From Jannaschia faecimaris (GTDB lineage Bacteria > Pseudomonadota > Alphaproteobacteria > Rhodobacterales > Rhodobacteraceae), in NCBI RefSeq assembly GCF_900107415.1, contig NZ_FNPX01000018.1, positions 1-64,000 on the forward strand: a DNA stretch of 64,000 nucleotides. Direction: 5' to 3'. Positions 41,799-51,398 of this stretch are shown in pieces. A program made the position numbers and the translations under genes. Position 1 is the first letter of the stretch, and each line of letters opens with the position of its first letter. A model generated the notes under the pieces. It was not told the origin of the DNA and searched no databases. It saw only the letters and a program-made list of their open reading frames with translations.

Positions 41799-42386
41799 TT
41801 ACAGTGATCCCTTGGTCGACGGAATTTCGTCGGCCTTGCGCGGGTCGGTCTCCAACGCATCGCGCAGGGCGCGGGCGAAGGCCTTGAACGCCGCTTCCGT
41901 GATGTGGTGCGAATTGATCCCGCGTAGCCCGTCCATGTGCAGTGTAATTCCCCCATGTGTCGAAATCGCCTGGAAGAATTCGCGCACCAGTTCTGTGTCG
42001 AACGTCTTGACCTGGGGGGCGGTCATCGGGACCTCCCAAGCCAGATACGGGCGTCCGGAAAGATCCAGTGCGGCTCGAACCAGCGCATCGTCCATCGCCA
42101 GGTGGCATGAGCCATACCGCCGGATGCCGCGCTTGTCGCCCATGGCATCGGTCAGGGCCTGGCCCAGCGCGATACCCACGTCTTCGACAGTGTGGTGGTC
42201 ATCGACGTGCAGGTCACCATCACAGCGCACGTTCAGGTCGATCAGCGCGTGACGAGCCAATTGATCCAGCATGTGATCAAAGAACCCGACCCCTGTATGG
42301 TTGTCGTAGGTGCCGGTCCCGTCGAGGGCTAGCTTTACCGTGACATTGGTCTCGGCGGTCTTGCGGGTGATGGTGGCTTTGCGCAT
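41799..42386 (-). CDS. hisB: Imidazoleglycerol-phosphate dehydratase
   Basis: The protein has 195 residues and is monofunctional (no phosphatase domain), as in other alphaproteobacteria. The start at 42386 gives [10 protein letters not shown]. Metal-binding repeats are D-D-H-H-T-V-E-D (about 61-68) and N-S-H-H-I-T-E (near 160). It dehydrates IGP to imidazole-acetol phosphate. First gene of the leftward his operon; the promoter must lie in 42387-42609, shared back to back with the RTX gene. Confidence 0.96.
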   Translation of the reverse strand: MRKATITRKTAETNVTVKLALDGTGTYDNHTGVGFFDHMLDQLARHALIDLNVRCDGDLHVDDHHTVEDVGIALGQALTDAMGDKRGIRRYGSCHLAMDDALVRAALDLSGRPYLAWEVPMTAPQVKTFDTELVREFFQAISTHGGITLHMDGLRGINSHHITEAAFKAFARALRDALETDPRKADEIPSTKGSL

Positions 42387-42609
42387 CGATGCTGGTCCCG
42401 GGGTCTGACGTGTTCCGCCCCCCCTTAGCCCGAAGCGTCGCACCGGGGAAGGGCATCGGAATACGTGACGCAAAGGGATGGCATCGCAGCAGGTGCTTTC
42501 CAGTCGTGATGGAATTGTCACGTCGGGTCACAATCGGGCCAAGTCGGCTGTCAAACTAAAGTTAAGCAGTACGTGGGAGAAACCCGCGACAGCTGCGGCG
42601 AGTAGTTAA

Positions 42610-45600
42610 ATGGCAGTTTATAACGTATCTTTATACGCGACAGATCCGCGTGACGTCCTGTCACGCAGAGATGGGGATTTTTCGGAGTGGACCGGTGCGG
42701 GTGCCACGTCCGGCAGTGCCACAATCACCGACAACGGAGCGTCCAACGAGAATCTTTTCCTGACGGATGGAAATCGCGACGAAACAGCGACGGCAGACGT
42801 TTCAGTCGGCGGCTACAGCGCGACCGGTGTCTCGGTTGAGGCCGAGCAATACTGGCTTCTTCGCGATATCATTAGCGGTGAGACGATCACGGTCGTTCGT
42901 TTCAATGTCGACGGCGGCGCACAGCAATACACCTTGGGGTCCCAACCGCTGGTTCAGGGCCGAACCTACGAGACTCTTGACCACGACAACTCCCCGCAGA
43001 CGTCGCAGGGCACCGGTTTCGACTACGCCGATTTCAACGATGGTACTGTTCTGGGTACTGGCGGCGATGACGTTATCGACAGGGACTACACGGGCGATCC
43101 GAATGGTGACAAGGTCGACAACAACGACCTGATGACCAGCCAGTCCAGCCAGCAGACGTTCTCATGGTCGAATTACGCCGACAATCAAAACCTCGCAGCC
43201 GACGCGAGCCACACCGCCGGAGGCGTGCAGGTCACCGTGTCGTCCAGTCTTCCGGCTGGATCGACGTTCACGGCTGATACCAACGGTGATTTCTATGCTC
43301 CTCCGGACAGTGGCATCTCGGAGACGTCCGCCGGCCGGTTCTTCGCAAATGGAAACGCCACCGACACGACGCTGACCATTGACTTCGACTCCACCTCGCC
43401 GACGGCCTCCACGGAGGTGCACAACGTTCGGTTTATGATCAACGACATCCACGGCGTCGTTAATGCAGGGAACAACTTCCAAGACATCATCACGATCAGG
43501 GCCTACGACATCGATGGCAATGAGATAGACGTTCAGATCGATGTCCTTGGCAACGATACGGTTTCAGGGAACACTGTCACCGGCGCGTTGAACGGTGACC
43601 ATCCGTCAGAGGTCGACGGTGCGGTTCTGGTCATGATCGCTGGCCCGGTCGAGCGGGTGGTCATCAACTATGACAACGGTGGAAATACGCAGCAGGCGGT
43701 TTTCATCTCGGATATCGATTACGACGCGATCACGAGTCAGGGCAACGCTGACATCATTGATGCGGGCGCGGGCAACGACAGCGTATTTGCGGGGTCCGAC
43801 AACGACACGGTGCTCGGTGGCAGCGGTAATGACACCATTGACGGCGGCTCGGGGGCCGACTGGTTGCGCGGGGAAGCCGGAGCAGACAGCCTGCTTGGCG
43901 GCAGCGGCAACGACAGCCTGATCGGTGAAACCGGCGCGGATACGCTGGACGGTGGAGTCGGCAACGACCTCCTCAGCGGGGGCGCTGGCAACGACATCCT
44001 GATCGGCGCAATTGGTAACGATACACTTTTGGGCGATGACGGGGCAGACAGCCTGACCTTCACCGGCTCTGACGGCGTGCTGGACGGGGGCACCGGCGAC
44101 GACACTATCCGGGCGGAAGGGGCATCCAACCTCGTCACGGGGGGCGATGGGGCCGATCTCATTTCAGGTGGCGCGGGCACCGAAACGGTGGATGGCGGTG
44201 CGGGCAATGACACGATCCTGTCGTCCGGCAACGCCGATTTCCTGTCGGGTGGAGATGGGGCCGACCTGTTCGACATGGTCGACGGTTTGGGCTCCGACAC
44301 GCTAGAGGGTGGCGAGGGTGGAACCGATTTCGATGTCGTGGATTTCGCGGACCTGTCGAACGCGGTCAACGCCACCTTCTCGGGGCCTGAAGCGGGCAGT
44401 GCGACCGGCGGCGCTGACACCTTGTCGTTCGATCAGATCGAGCAGTTCATACTGACGGATTTCGATGATTCCGTGATCGGCGGCGCAGGATCCGAGAACA
44501 TCCTCGCCGGTGCTGGAAACGACAGCGTGTTTGGCGGGGCCGGGAGCGACTCGGTTGATGGTGGGGCTGGCGATGACACGATTGACGGCGGAGACGGTGC
44601 CGATCAACTTTCGGGCGGAGCCGACGCCGATACTTTTGTCGTTACGAGCACTTGGGGTAATGATACCATTAACGGTGGCGAAGGCGGAAACGATGTCGAT
44701 GTCATCGACCTGTCGGGCCTCAGCGGGCCGGTTACCGTCACCTACTCCGGCGACGAAGCCGGGACGATTACCGACGGCACCAGCACGATTACTTTCTCGA
44801 ATGTCGAACGCCTGATTCTGACCGAATTTGACGATGTTGTGGATGCGACCCTGGATGGGGTTGGAACCAACATCCAAGGCGGCGGCGGAGCTGACAGCGT
44901 CCTTGGCGGATCGGGCAGCGATACATTCGACGGCGGTGCCGGCAACGACACTCTGACCGGCGGGAGCGGGTCAGATATCATGGTTGGCGGAGCGGGTGAT
45001 GACTCCCTGCTTGTAGCGAGCGGTGACACCGCGACCGGCAATGAGGGGGCGACGACACATTCGTCGTGGACCCGACCAACACAGCAGGCGGTACCATTAC
45101 CCTCATCGGAGGTGAGGGCGATGAGACGGCGGGGAACAGCGTCGACTTCAATGGCAACCTGAGCCCCGGAAACATTTCTTTCACCGACCCTGGCCAAGAT
45201 GGTGAAGCCACGCTGGACGATGGAACGGCAGTCACATTCTCGGAGATGGAGGCTGTCATCTATTTCGCGGGCGGAACGCATATCGCCACGCCGCACGGCC
45301 CGCGCATTATTGAGGATCTGTCTGCCGGCGATCTTGTTCTGACCCGGGATGCCGGGCCTCAACTTCTGGAGTGGATCGGGATGCGTCAAGGCCTGGTTGG
45401 CCGCAGCATGGCCCCCGTGCTGTTTCAGGCCGGGGCCATCGGGAACAACGCGCCCTTGCGAGTCTCGCCGAACCACCGGATGCTGATACGTGGATGGCGC
45501 GCCCAGCTTATGTTCGGCGAGGAGGAGGTACTTGTGCCTGCTAAGGCCTTGGTCAACGGATCGACGATCCGTACCGAACGACCAGGACTGGTGAGCTATT

Positions 45601-45815
45601 TCCATCTGCTCACTCCAAAGCATGAAGTCTTCTTCGCCGAAGGTGCGGAGGCGGAAACCTTTTTGCCCGGCACCGAGGGCCTTGACGGTATCGACGTCCA
45701 CGCGCGTACCCGACTGTTCCAGGCAAGACCTGGACTTCGGGCCGATTTGACGGCCTATGGACGATGCGCCCGACCGACGGTGCGCCCCCGCGTGGGGCAC
45801 CTGCTGGCTGGCTGA
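42610..45815 (+). CDS. RTX/hemolysin-type calcium-repeat protein with C-terminal Hint domain (apparent frameshift)
   Basis: The first frame (42610-45162) encodes a beta-rich N-terminal region and, from about 43740, many glycine- and aspartate-rich RTX nonapeptides (G-G-x-G-x-D type) in three blocks split by non-repeat inserts. The reading frame then changes at a run of five G residues (45045-45049). The -1 frame continues the repeat text as G-D-D-T-F-V-V-D-P and leads into a Hint domain (A-G-G-T-H-I-A-T-P-H-G-P-R, L-S-A-G-D-L-V) ending at 45815. RTX-Hint proteins are typical type I secretion substrates of roseobacters, folding on calcium outside the cell. The frameshift may be a mutation, a slippage site or a sequence error. 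Confidence 0.8.
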
Positions 45816-45912
45816 TGGCCAGCAAGGCCGGGTGCAATCGTGTTTAGTCAGCATTGGATCGACGGGAAGGCCATCAGTCCTGACATGATCTGCAGCCATG
45901 CGTCAGTCACAC

Positions 45913-45949
45913 AAAAAAGCCCCCGTTCCCAAGGGAGCGAAGGCTTTTT
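45913..45949 (-). terminator. Intrinsic terminator of tRNA-Gly
   Basis: AAAAAGCC-CC-CGTTCCC pairs with GGGAGCG-AA-GGCTTTTT around a two-base AA gap, with one G-U pair and an internal 2x2 bulge. On the minus strand it ends in a run of T, 11 bases after the tRNA. The plus-strand side also ends in T residues, so it can serve the RTX gene. Confidence 0.85.
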
Positions 45950-45960
45950 CTGAACCGAAT

Positions 45961-46035
45961 TGGAGCGGGCGAGGCGATTCGAACGCCCGACCCTAACCTT
46001 GGCAAGGTTATGCTCTACCCCTGAGCTACGCCCGC
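45961..46035 (-). tRNA. tRNA-Gly (anticodon GCC)
   Basis: 75 bases on the minus strand. The acceptor stem GCGGGCG pairs with CGCCCGC, the D arm contains TAGCTCAGGGGTAGAGC, the anticodon loop TTGCCAA gives GCC, the T arm is TTCGAAT, and CCA is encoded. A terminator follows closely. Confidence 0.97.
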
Positions 46036-46182
46036 GCCGTTTCGGTAGCGGTGATTTAGGAAAACCACCCGAGGGGCGCAAGCGGAAAAATCATGGAAAG
46101 GAAGAAAAGACCCACAACAGTCCCCCTGTGCTTCGAATCAACGTCACGGTCACCAGGACATGTTCGCCCCCGACCGATCAAT

Positions 46183-46920
46183 TTAACCGGTCGTCGTCGG
46201 GGCGGTCGTCGTCGGGGCGGTCTTGGTCGTGACGGTGAAGTTGTCGATTGAGATGGATTCGTCGCTTGTGCTCTGGTTAGCGGTCGATCCAAATCCAACA
46301 TTCACGTTCGTGTTCGGATTGCGCACCGTAATCGCAATGTTGGAGTGGTGGTCGCGCCACTCACTCGATCCGCCAAGGTGGACGTCGTCATCAATCGTCG
46401 TCTGGCGGATGATGTAGGCATCCGGGTCAATTCCATCGGCGACTTGGAACGTGGCTTTCCCGAGATTACTGGTGATCCGGCCGATCTCCTGCCCATCAAC
46501 AAAGATAATACCACTCTCGTTATCGAGGCTATCCATCGCGTAGAGATCGAACTCGAACGTGGCGCTTTCAGTCCCTTCCTCGAACGCGAAGTCGCGTGAG
46601 ACGGTTGGGGCACCATTCGAGCCACCGATCGGCCCCAGGACGTTGCCGATGCCAGAGACGTTTGCGCTGCTAGTGCCACTCCAGCCTTGCGATCCGTTGT
46701 CGAACCCGTCGGAATACGTCATCGCATGGCCGCTGCCGGGGGCCTCGCCCTTCAGTTCGGAATCGACGGTGCCAGCAAGCGACCGCATCCCATTCTGAAT
46801 GACATCGGTCGAGGCCAGGGTGACGGCGGTCACCGCGGCTGCGAGAATGACGTAATCTACAGTGACAGCGCCATGGCTATCACGAAGAAACTGGCGAAGG
46901 TATTCGGCTTTAAGACGCAT
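46183..46920 (-). CDS. Pilin-like protein with large extracytoplasmic domain
   Basis: The protein has 245 residues. The N-terminus R-Q-F-L-R-D-S-H-G-A-V-T-V-D-Y (9-23) plus a hydrophobic helix (24-35) copies the Flp prepilin pattern, with Asp in place of Glu. Instead of stopping at 60 residues it continues into a beta-rich domain (about 60-230) with Y-S-D-G-F-D-N-G-S-Q-G-W and I-S-I-D-N-F-T-V, recalling lectin-like or LamG/carbohydrate-binding folds, then a Thr/Pro tail made of two T-A-P-T-T units. It may be a tip or minor subunit that displays a binding domain. Alone on its strand, downstream of the pyc terminator region. Confidence 0.68.
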   Translation of the reverse strand: MRLKAEYLRQFLRDSHGAVTVDYVILAAAVTAVTLASTDVIQNGMRSLAGTVDSELKGEAPGSGHAMTYSDGFDNGSQGWSGTSSANVSGIGNVLGPIGGSNGAPTVSRDFAFEEGTESATFEFDLYAMDSLDNESGIIFVDGQEIGRITSNLGKATFQVADGIDPDAYIIRQTTIDDDVHLGGSSEWRDHHSNIAITVRNPNTNVNVGFGSTANQSTSDESISIDNFTVTTKTAPTTTAPTTTG

Positions 46921-47079
46921 GACAGGGACTCGGTAAGAAAAAGATGGAACTTTTCTAACGTGTCACTGCGGCCCCCTTGCGCAGATTTCGGGGCGCAAAT
47001 TGGGCGGTCGGGTCAGCTATTGAGGACAATTCGCCAGACTTCCCAATTACTGTGTCCGCAAAGCCGGTTTTTATACAAC

Positions 47080-50000
47080 TCAGGATAGTACTATCAGCAG
47101 GTCTTTCGCGTCGATTTGCGCCCCAGGATTGACATGAACTGCCGCAATCGTCGCATCATGGTCCGCGTGCAACCCGGTTTCCATCTTCATCGCTTCGATG
47201 GTCAGCAGCAGGTCGCCTTTCTTCACCTTGGCACCAACCGTGGCGACGACGCTGGCGACAACGCCGGGCATTGGCGCACCGACATGATCGGCATTCCCCA
47301 TCTCTGCCTTTGGCCGCTTGGCGGTCGCACCCGCGACGCGCCGGTCTGGGACACGGATGTTCCGTGGTTGGCCGTTAAGCTCGAAGAATATACGGACTTC
47401 GCCGTCGTCGTTTGTCTCGCCGCGGGCGACCATGCGGATTTCGAGGGTCTTGCCCGGATCGATCTCGGCGTGGGTCTCGTCCCCCGGCTCCATCCCGTAG
47501 AAGAACACCGGCGTCGTCAGGGCACGTACAGGGCCATAGGTGGCGTGGCGTTCGGCGTAGTCCGTGAAGACCTTGGGATACATGAGGTAGCCGTTCAGAT
47601 CCTCGCCGTCGATCTCCTCGTCCAGCTTGGCGGCAAGTTCCTTGCGCACGGCTTCCATGTCTACGGGGGGCAGGTGTTTGCCGGGGCGGTCCGTGAAGGG
47701 TTTCTCGCCCATCAGGGCCTTCTTTTGCAGCGCCTTGGGCCAGCCGGCCGGCGGCTGACCAAGGTTGCCCTTGAGCATGTCGATCACCGAGTCCGGAAAA
47801 CTGACGTCGATTTGCGGGTCTTCGACCTGTGCCGTCGTCAGGCCCTGGGCGACCATCATCAACGCCATGTCGCCCACCACCTTTGACGATGGGGTGACCT
47901 TTACGATGTCGCCGAACATCTGGTTCACGTCCGAATACATCTGCGCGACCTCGTGCCAGCGCTCCTCCAGGCCCATGGATCGGGCCTGTGCCTTGAGATT
48001 GGTGAACTGACCACCGGGCATTTCGTGCAGGTAAACCTCAGAGGAGGGGGCCTGCATCCCGCTTTCGAACGCCAGATATTGCGCGCGCACGGCTTCCCAG
48101 TAGTCGGACATGTGCCGCACGGCGGTCGCATCAAGACCCGGATCGCGCGCGTCCCCCTTGAGCGCGGCAAGGATCGTGCCGAAAGTCGCCTGTGAGGTGT
48201 TGCCCGAGAAAGAGTCCATCGCAACGTCTGCGGCATCGACGCCCGCTTCGGTCGCAGCCAGGATCGTCGCGCAGGCAATGCCGGCGGTGTCGTGGGTGTG
48301 GAAGTGGACGGGAATGCCGACATCTTCCTTCAGGGCCTTGATCAGGACGCGGGCGGCTGCGGGTTTCAACAGGCCAGCCATGTCTTTCAGGCCCAGCACA
48401 TGCGCGCCTGCGGCCTCCAACTGCTTGGCCATGTCGACGTAGTACTTCAGGTCGTACTTGGCGCGGTCCGGGTCCAGAATGTCCCCGGTGTAGCACACCG
48501 TACCCTCGCAAACGCGCCCGGTGTCGATCACGGCGTCCATCGCCACGCGCATGTTTTCAACCCAGTTAAGGCTGTCGAAGACACGGAAGATGTCCACGCC
48601 CGTCTCGGCCGCCTGGGCGACGAAACTCTGCACCACGTTGTCAGGATAGTTGGTGTAGCCCACCCCGTTCGACGCTCGCAGCAGCATCTGGGTGCAGATG
48701 TTGGGCATCGCGGCCCGCAACTCCCGCAGGCGCTGCCATGGGCATTCCTGAAGGAAGCGATAGGCCACGTCGAAGGTCGCGCCGCCCCAGCACTCCACAC
48801 TGAGCAATTCGGGCAAGTTGGTGGAATAGGCCGGAGCAGCACGCACCATGTCGATAGACCGCATCCGCGTTGCAAGCAACGACTGGTGCCCGTCGCGCAT
48901 CGTCGTGTCGGTCAGCAGAAGGCGGTCGCGCGACAGCATCCAGTCCGCCAAGCCCTTGGGGCCGTCGCGATCCAAGATCTGTTTCGTGCCCTCGGGGGCC
49001 TTTTCCAGAAGTGGCGCGGGCCGTTTGGGCAGGCGGATGTCGTCGGCAGGACGGGGGCGCCCCTCGGTCTCGGGGTGCCCGTTGACCGAGATGTCGGCGA
49101 TGTAAGTCAGGATCTTCGTCGCCCGGTCCCGGCGGGGCTTGAAGTCGAACAGCGCTGGCGTGTCGTCGATGAACTTGGTTGTGTATTCGTTTGACAGGAA
49201 GATGGGGTGCTTGAGCAGGTTTTCGACGAAAGCGATGTTGGTGGATACCCCGCGAATACGGAATTCGCGCAGGGCGCGGTCCATACGCTTTATTGCGGCT
49301 TCGGGCGTCGGGGCCCAGGTCGTCACTTTGGTCAAAAGGCTGTCGTAGTAGCGCGTTATGACGGCCCCGGAGTAGGCCGTGCCCTCGTCGAGGCGCACAC
49401 CCATGCCGGTCGCGGCGCGGTAGGTGGTTATGCGGCCGTAGTCGGGGATGAAGTTGTTGGTCGGGTCCTCGGTCGTCACGCGCGTTTGCAGCGCATGACC
49501 GTCCAGCTTTACGTCGTACTGGGATGCAACGCCCGTCGCTTCCACCAGCGACTTGCCCTCAGCGATCAGGATCTGTGCGCGCACGATGTCGATGCCGGTA
49601 ACTTCCTCGGTCACGGTATGCTCGACCTGAACGCGGGGGTTCACCTCGATGAAGTAGAATTCGCCAGAATCCATGTCCATCAGGAACTCGACCGTGCCTG
49701 CGCATTCGTAGTTCACATATTCGCAGATCTTCTTGCCGAGTGCGCAGATCTGTTCGCGCTGCGTGCCCGAAAGGTAAGGGGCGGGCGCGCGCTCCACCAC
49801 TTTCTGATTGCGGCGCTGCACGGAGCAATCGCGTTCATAGAGGTGATAGGTATTGCCTTGGCTGTCGCCCAGGATCTGTACCTCCACGTGGCGTGCGCGC
49901 TGGATCATCTTCTCCAGGTAACCTTCGCCGTTGCCAAAGGCGGCCTCTGCCTCACGCCGGCCTTCCAGCACCTTTTCCTCAAGCTCCTTCTCGGAGTAGA

Positions 50001-50520
50001 TCGGCCGCATCCCGCGCCCGCCGCCACCCCAGCTGGCCTTGAGCATCAGCGGATAGCCAACCTCCGCCGCCTGCTTGCGGACAAGCTTCATATCGTCGCC
50101 CAGCACCTCTGTCGCCGGAATTACCGGGACACCCGCCTTGATGGCGACTTGGCGGGCGCTGGCCTTATCGCCCAGTTGCCGCATCGTCTCCGCTCTGGGG
50201 CCGATAAATTTGATCCCGGCCGCCTCGCAGGCATCTACGAATTCCGGATTTTCAGACAGCAGGCCATAACCGGGGTGGATCGCATCGGCCCCACTGGCCT
50301 TGGCCACCCGGATGATTTCATCGATCGACAGATAGGCCGCGACCGGGCCCAGACCTTCACCAATGCGGTAAGCTTCGTCCGCCTTGAACCGGTGCAGGCC
50401 CAGCTTGTCCTCCTCGGCATAGACGGCGACTGTTTTCTTTCCCATCTCGTTGGCGGCGCGCATCACGCGGATGGCGATTTCGCCACGGTTGGCGATCAGG
50501 ATTTTCTGGAAGTCGGCCAT
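47080..50520 (-). CDS. pyc: Pyruvate carboxylase
   Basis: The protein has 1146 residues, full length for a single-chain enzyme. Order: biotin carboxylase with its ATP-grasp region (about 1-455; G-G-G-G-R-G-M near 165), carboxyltransferase barrel (about 530-800; T-D-T-T-M-R-D-G-H-Q-S-L-L-A-T-R, then H-T-H-D metal site), PYC-specific domain, and a C-terminal biotinyl domain with E-A-M-K-M-E-T (biotin Lys near 1112). It carboxylates pyruvate to oxaloacetate for anaplerosis. The start at 50520 follows GGGGGA. No flanking operon partner. Confidence 0.97.
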   Translation of the reverse strand: MADFQKILIANRGEIAIRVMRAANEMGKKTVAVYAEEDKLGLHRFKADEAYRIGEGLGPVAAYLSIDEIIRVAKASGADAIHPGYGLLSENPEFVDACEAAGIKFIGPRAETMRQLGDKASARQVAIKAGVPVIPATEVLGDDMKLVRKQAAEVGYPLMLKASWGGGGRGMRPIYSEKELEEKVLEGRREAEAAFGNGEGYLEKMIQRARHVEVQILGDSQGNTYHLYERDCSVQRRNQKVVERAPAPYLSGTQREQICALGKKICEYVNYECAGTVEFLMDMDSGEFYFIEVNPRVQVEHTVTEEVTGIDIVRAQILIAEGKSLVEATGVASQYDVKLDGHALQTRVTTEDPTNNFIPDYGRITTYRAATGMGVRLDEGTAYSGAVITRYYDSLLTKVTTWAPTPEAAIKRMDRALREFRIRGVSTNIAFVENLLKHPIFLSNEYTTKFIDDTPALFDFKPRRDRATKILTYIADISVNGHPETEGRPRPADDIRLPKRPAPLLEKAPEGTKQILDRDGPKGLADWMLSRDRLLLTDTTMRDGHQSLLATRMRSIDMVRAAPAYSTNLPELLSVECWGGATFDVAYRFLQECPWQRLRELRAAMPNICTQMLLRASNGVGYTNYPDNVVQSFVAQAAETGVDIFRVFDSLNWVENMRVAMDAVIDTGRVCEGTVCYTGDILDPDRAKYDLKYYVDMAKQLEAAGAHVLGLKDMAGLLKPAAARVLIKALKEDVGIPVHFHTHDTAGIACATILAATEAGVDAADVAMDSFSGNTSQATFGTILAALKGDARDPGLDATAVRHMSDYWEAVRAQYLAFESGMQAPSSEVYLHEMPGGQFTNLKAQARSMGLEERWHEVAQMYSDVNQMFGDIVKVTPSSKVVGDMALMMVAQGLTTAQVEDPQIDVSFPDSVIDMLKGNLGQPPAGWPKALQKKALMGEKPFTDRPGKHLPPVDMEAVRKELAAKLDEEIDGEDLNGYLMYPKVFTDYAERHATYGPVRALTTPVFFYGMEPGDETHAEIDPGKTLEIRMVARGETNDDGEVRIFFELNGQPRNIRVPDRRVAGATAKRPKAEMGNADHVGAPMPGVVASVVATVGAKVKKGDLLLTIEAMKMETGLHADHDATIAAVHVNPGAQIDAKDLLIVLS

Positions 50521-50619
50521 GTGGTCCCCCGAAGGCTGTCTGTGACGGTTTGGTAACGCCTTCGCCGCGGCGCGGCAACAGTGGGGAATGGGTATTGTTA
50601 GCGTTAACAGTCCGACCGC

Positions 50620-51303
50620 TCACGTGAGCATCAGGTGCCCTGCCAGCCCCAGGGCAAATCCGGCAACCGCGCCCAACGGCGGCGTCGGGTCGCTTTCCAT
50701 TCTGTCGGCGGGTGCCACATCCTCGAACACGAGGTACAGCACGCCCCCTGCCGCAAAAACCATCAGCCCGCCGAGCGCCCCGTCAGATTGCGACAGGAAA
50801 ACATTCCCGGCCATCGCCGCAGCCGGTCCAAGTAGGGCAAGCGCGCAATACAGCGCCATCGTCCGGCGCGGAGCATTTGGCGGGTTTTCGCGCCATGCGT
50901 TAAAGCCTTCGGGCAGATTTTGAAGGCCGATCAGAGCCGCAAGAAGGAATGCGCTGTTCTCGCCAGTTGCCAGCAGGGCACCAAGTGCTGCGGCCTCGGG
51001 TATGAAATCAGTCAGCATCGCCAACATCTGACCGTGCTGGCCGCTGATGCGCTTCACCGAGGCATCGATCCAACGGAACACCGCACCGCCGGCCAGGAAG
51101 AGGACGACGGCCAGCGCGTCCGGTATGCGTGCCGCGCCATCTGGCACCAGAACCAGCGCAACCGCCGACACGAGTGTGCCACCCCCGAAAGCGACCACCG
51201 CGTGGGGAACGCGTTCGTCGAATTGGTCCCGTCGCCAGGCAATCCACGCGCCCAGCGGGATCATCGCCCCGGCGAGCAGCGAAAGGAGAAGCGCCTGTTG
51301 CAT
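50620..51303 (-). CDS. ZIP-family divalent metal transporter
   Basis: The protein has 227 residues and about seven or eight membrane segments. The key helix has D-F-I-P-E-A-A-A-L-G-A (about 94-104), and the next has G-L-Q-N-L-P-E-G-F-N-A-W (about 126-137), the paired metal-site motifs of ZIP carriers, although the usual His residues are replaced by Asp, Asn and Glu. Zinc or iron transport is the family role. It is divergent from uvrD. The ribosome site is weak; the start is chosen at the first Met before the hydrophobic run. Confidence 0.8.
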   Translation of the reverse strand: MQQALLLSLLAGAMIPLGAWIAWRRDQFDERVPHAVVAFGGGTLVSAVALVLVPDGAARIPDALAVVLFLAGGAVFRWIDASVKRISGQHGQMLAMLTDFIPEAAALGALLATGENSAFLLAALIGLQNLPEGFNAWRENPPNAPRRTMALYCALALLGPAAAMAGNVFLSQSDGALGGLMVFAAGGVLYLVFEDVAPADRMESDPTPPLGAVAGFALGLAGHLMLT

Positions 51304-51398
51304 GAAACCGGCATAGCGGGGCCGGTCGTTTGCGCCAATGGGGAACGCAACGTGAACGCGGGCTTCCCCTTTTGGTAAGGGGGCTCTATCTGTCTCGC

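Noticed and set aside
43737-44420. A 227-codon minus-strand frame rich in Ser and Pro
   Set aside because: It is the mirror of the RTX glycine/aspartate repeats; periodic DNA leaves several frames open.
45580-45840. Hint domain as an intein or self-splicing element
   Set aside because: The domain lies at the C-terminus with no extein after it, and the G-G-T-x-I-x-T-P-x-G form is the common secreted RTX-Hint type, not a splicing intein.
49207-50556. A 449-codon plus-strand open frame
   Set aside because: It is the antisense of the pyruvate carboxylase biotin carboxylase domain; high GC keeps the reverse frame open. Its residues match no family.
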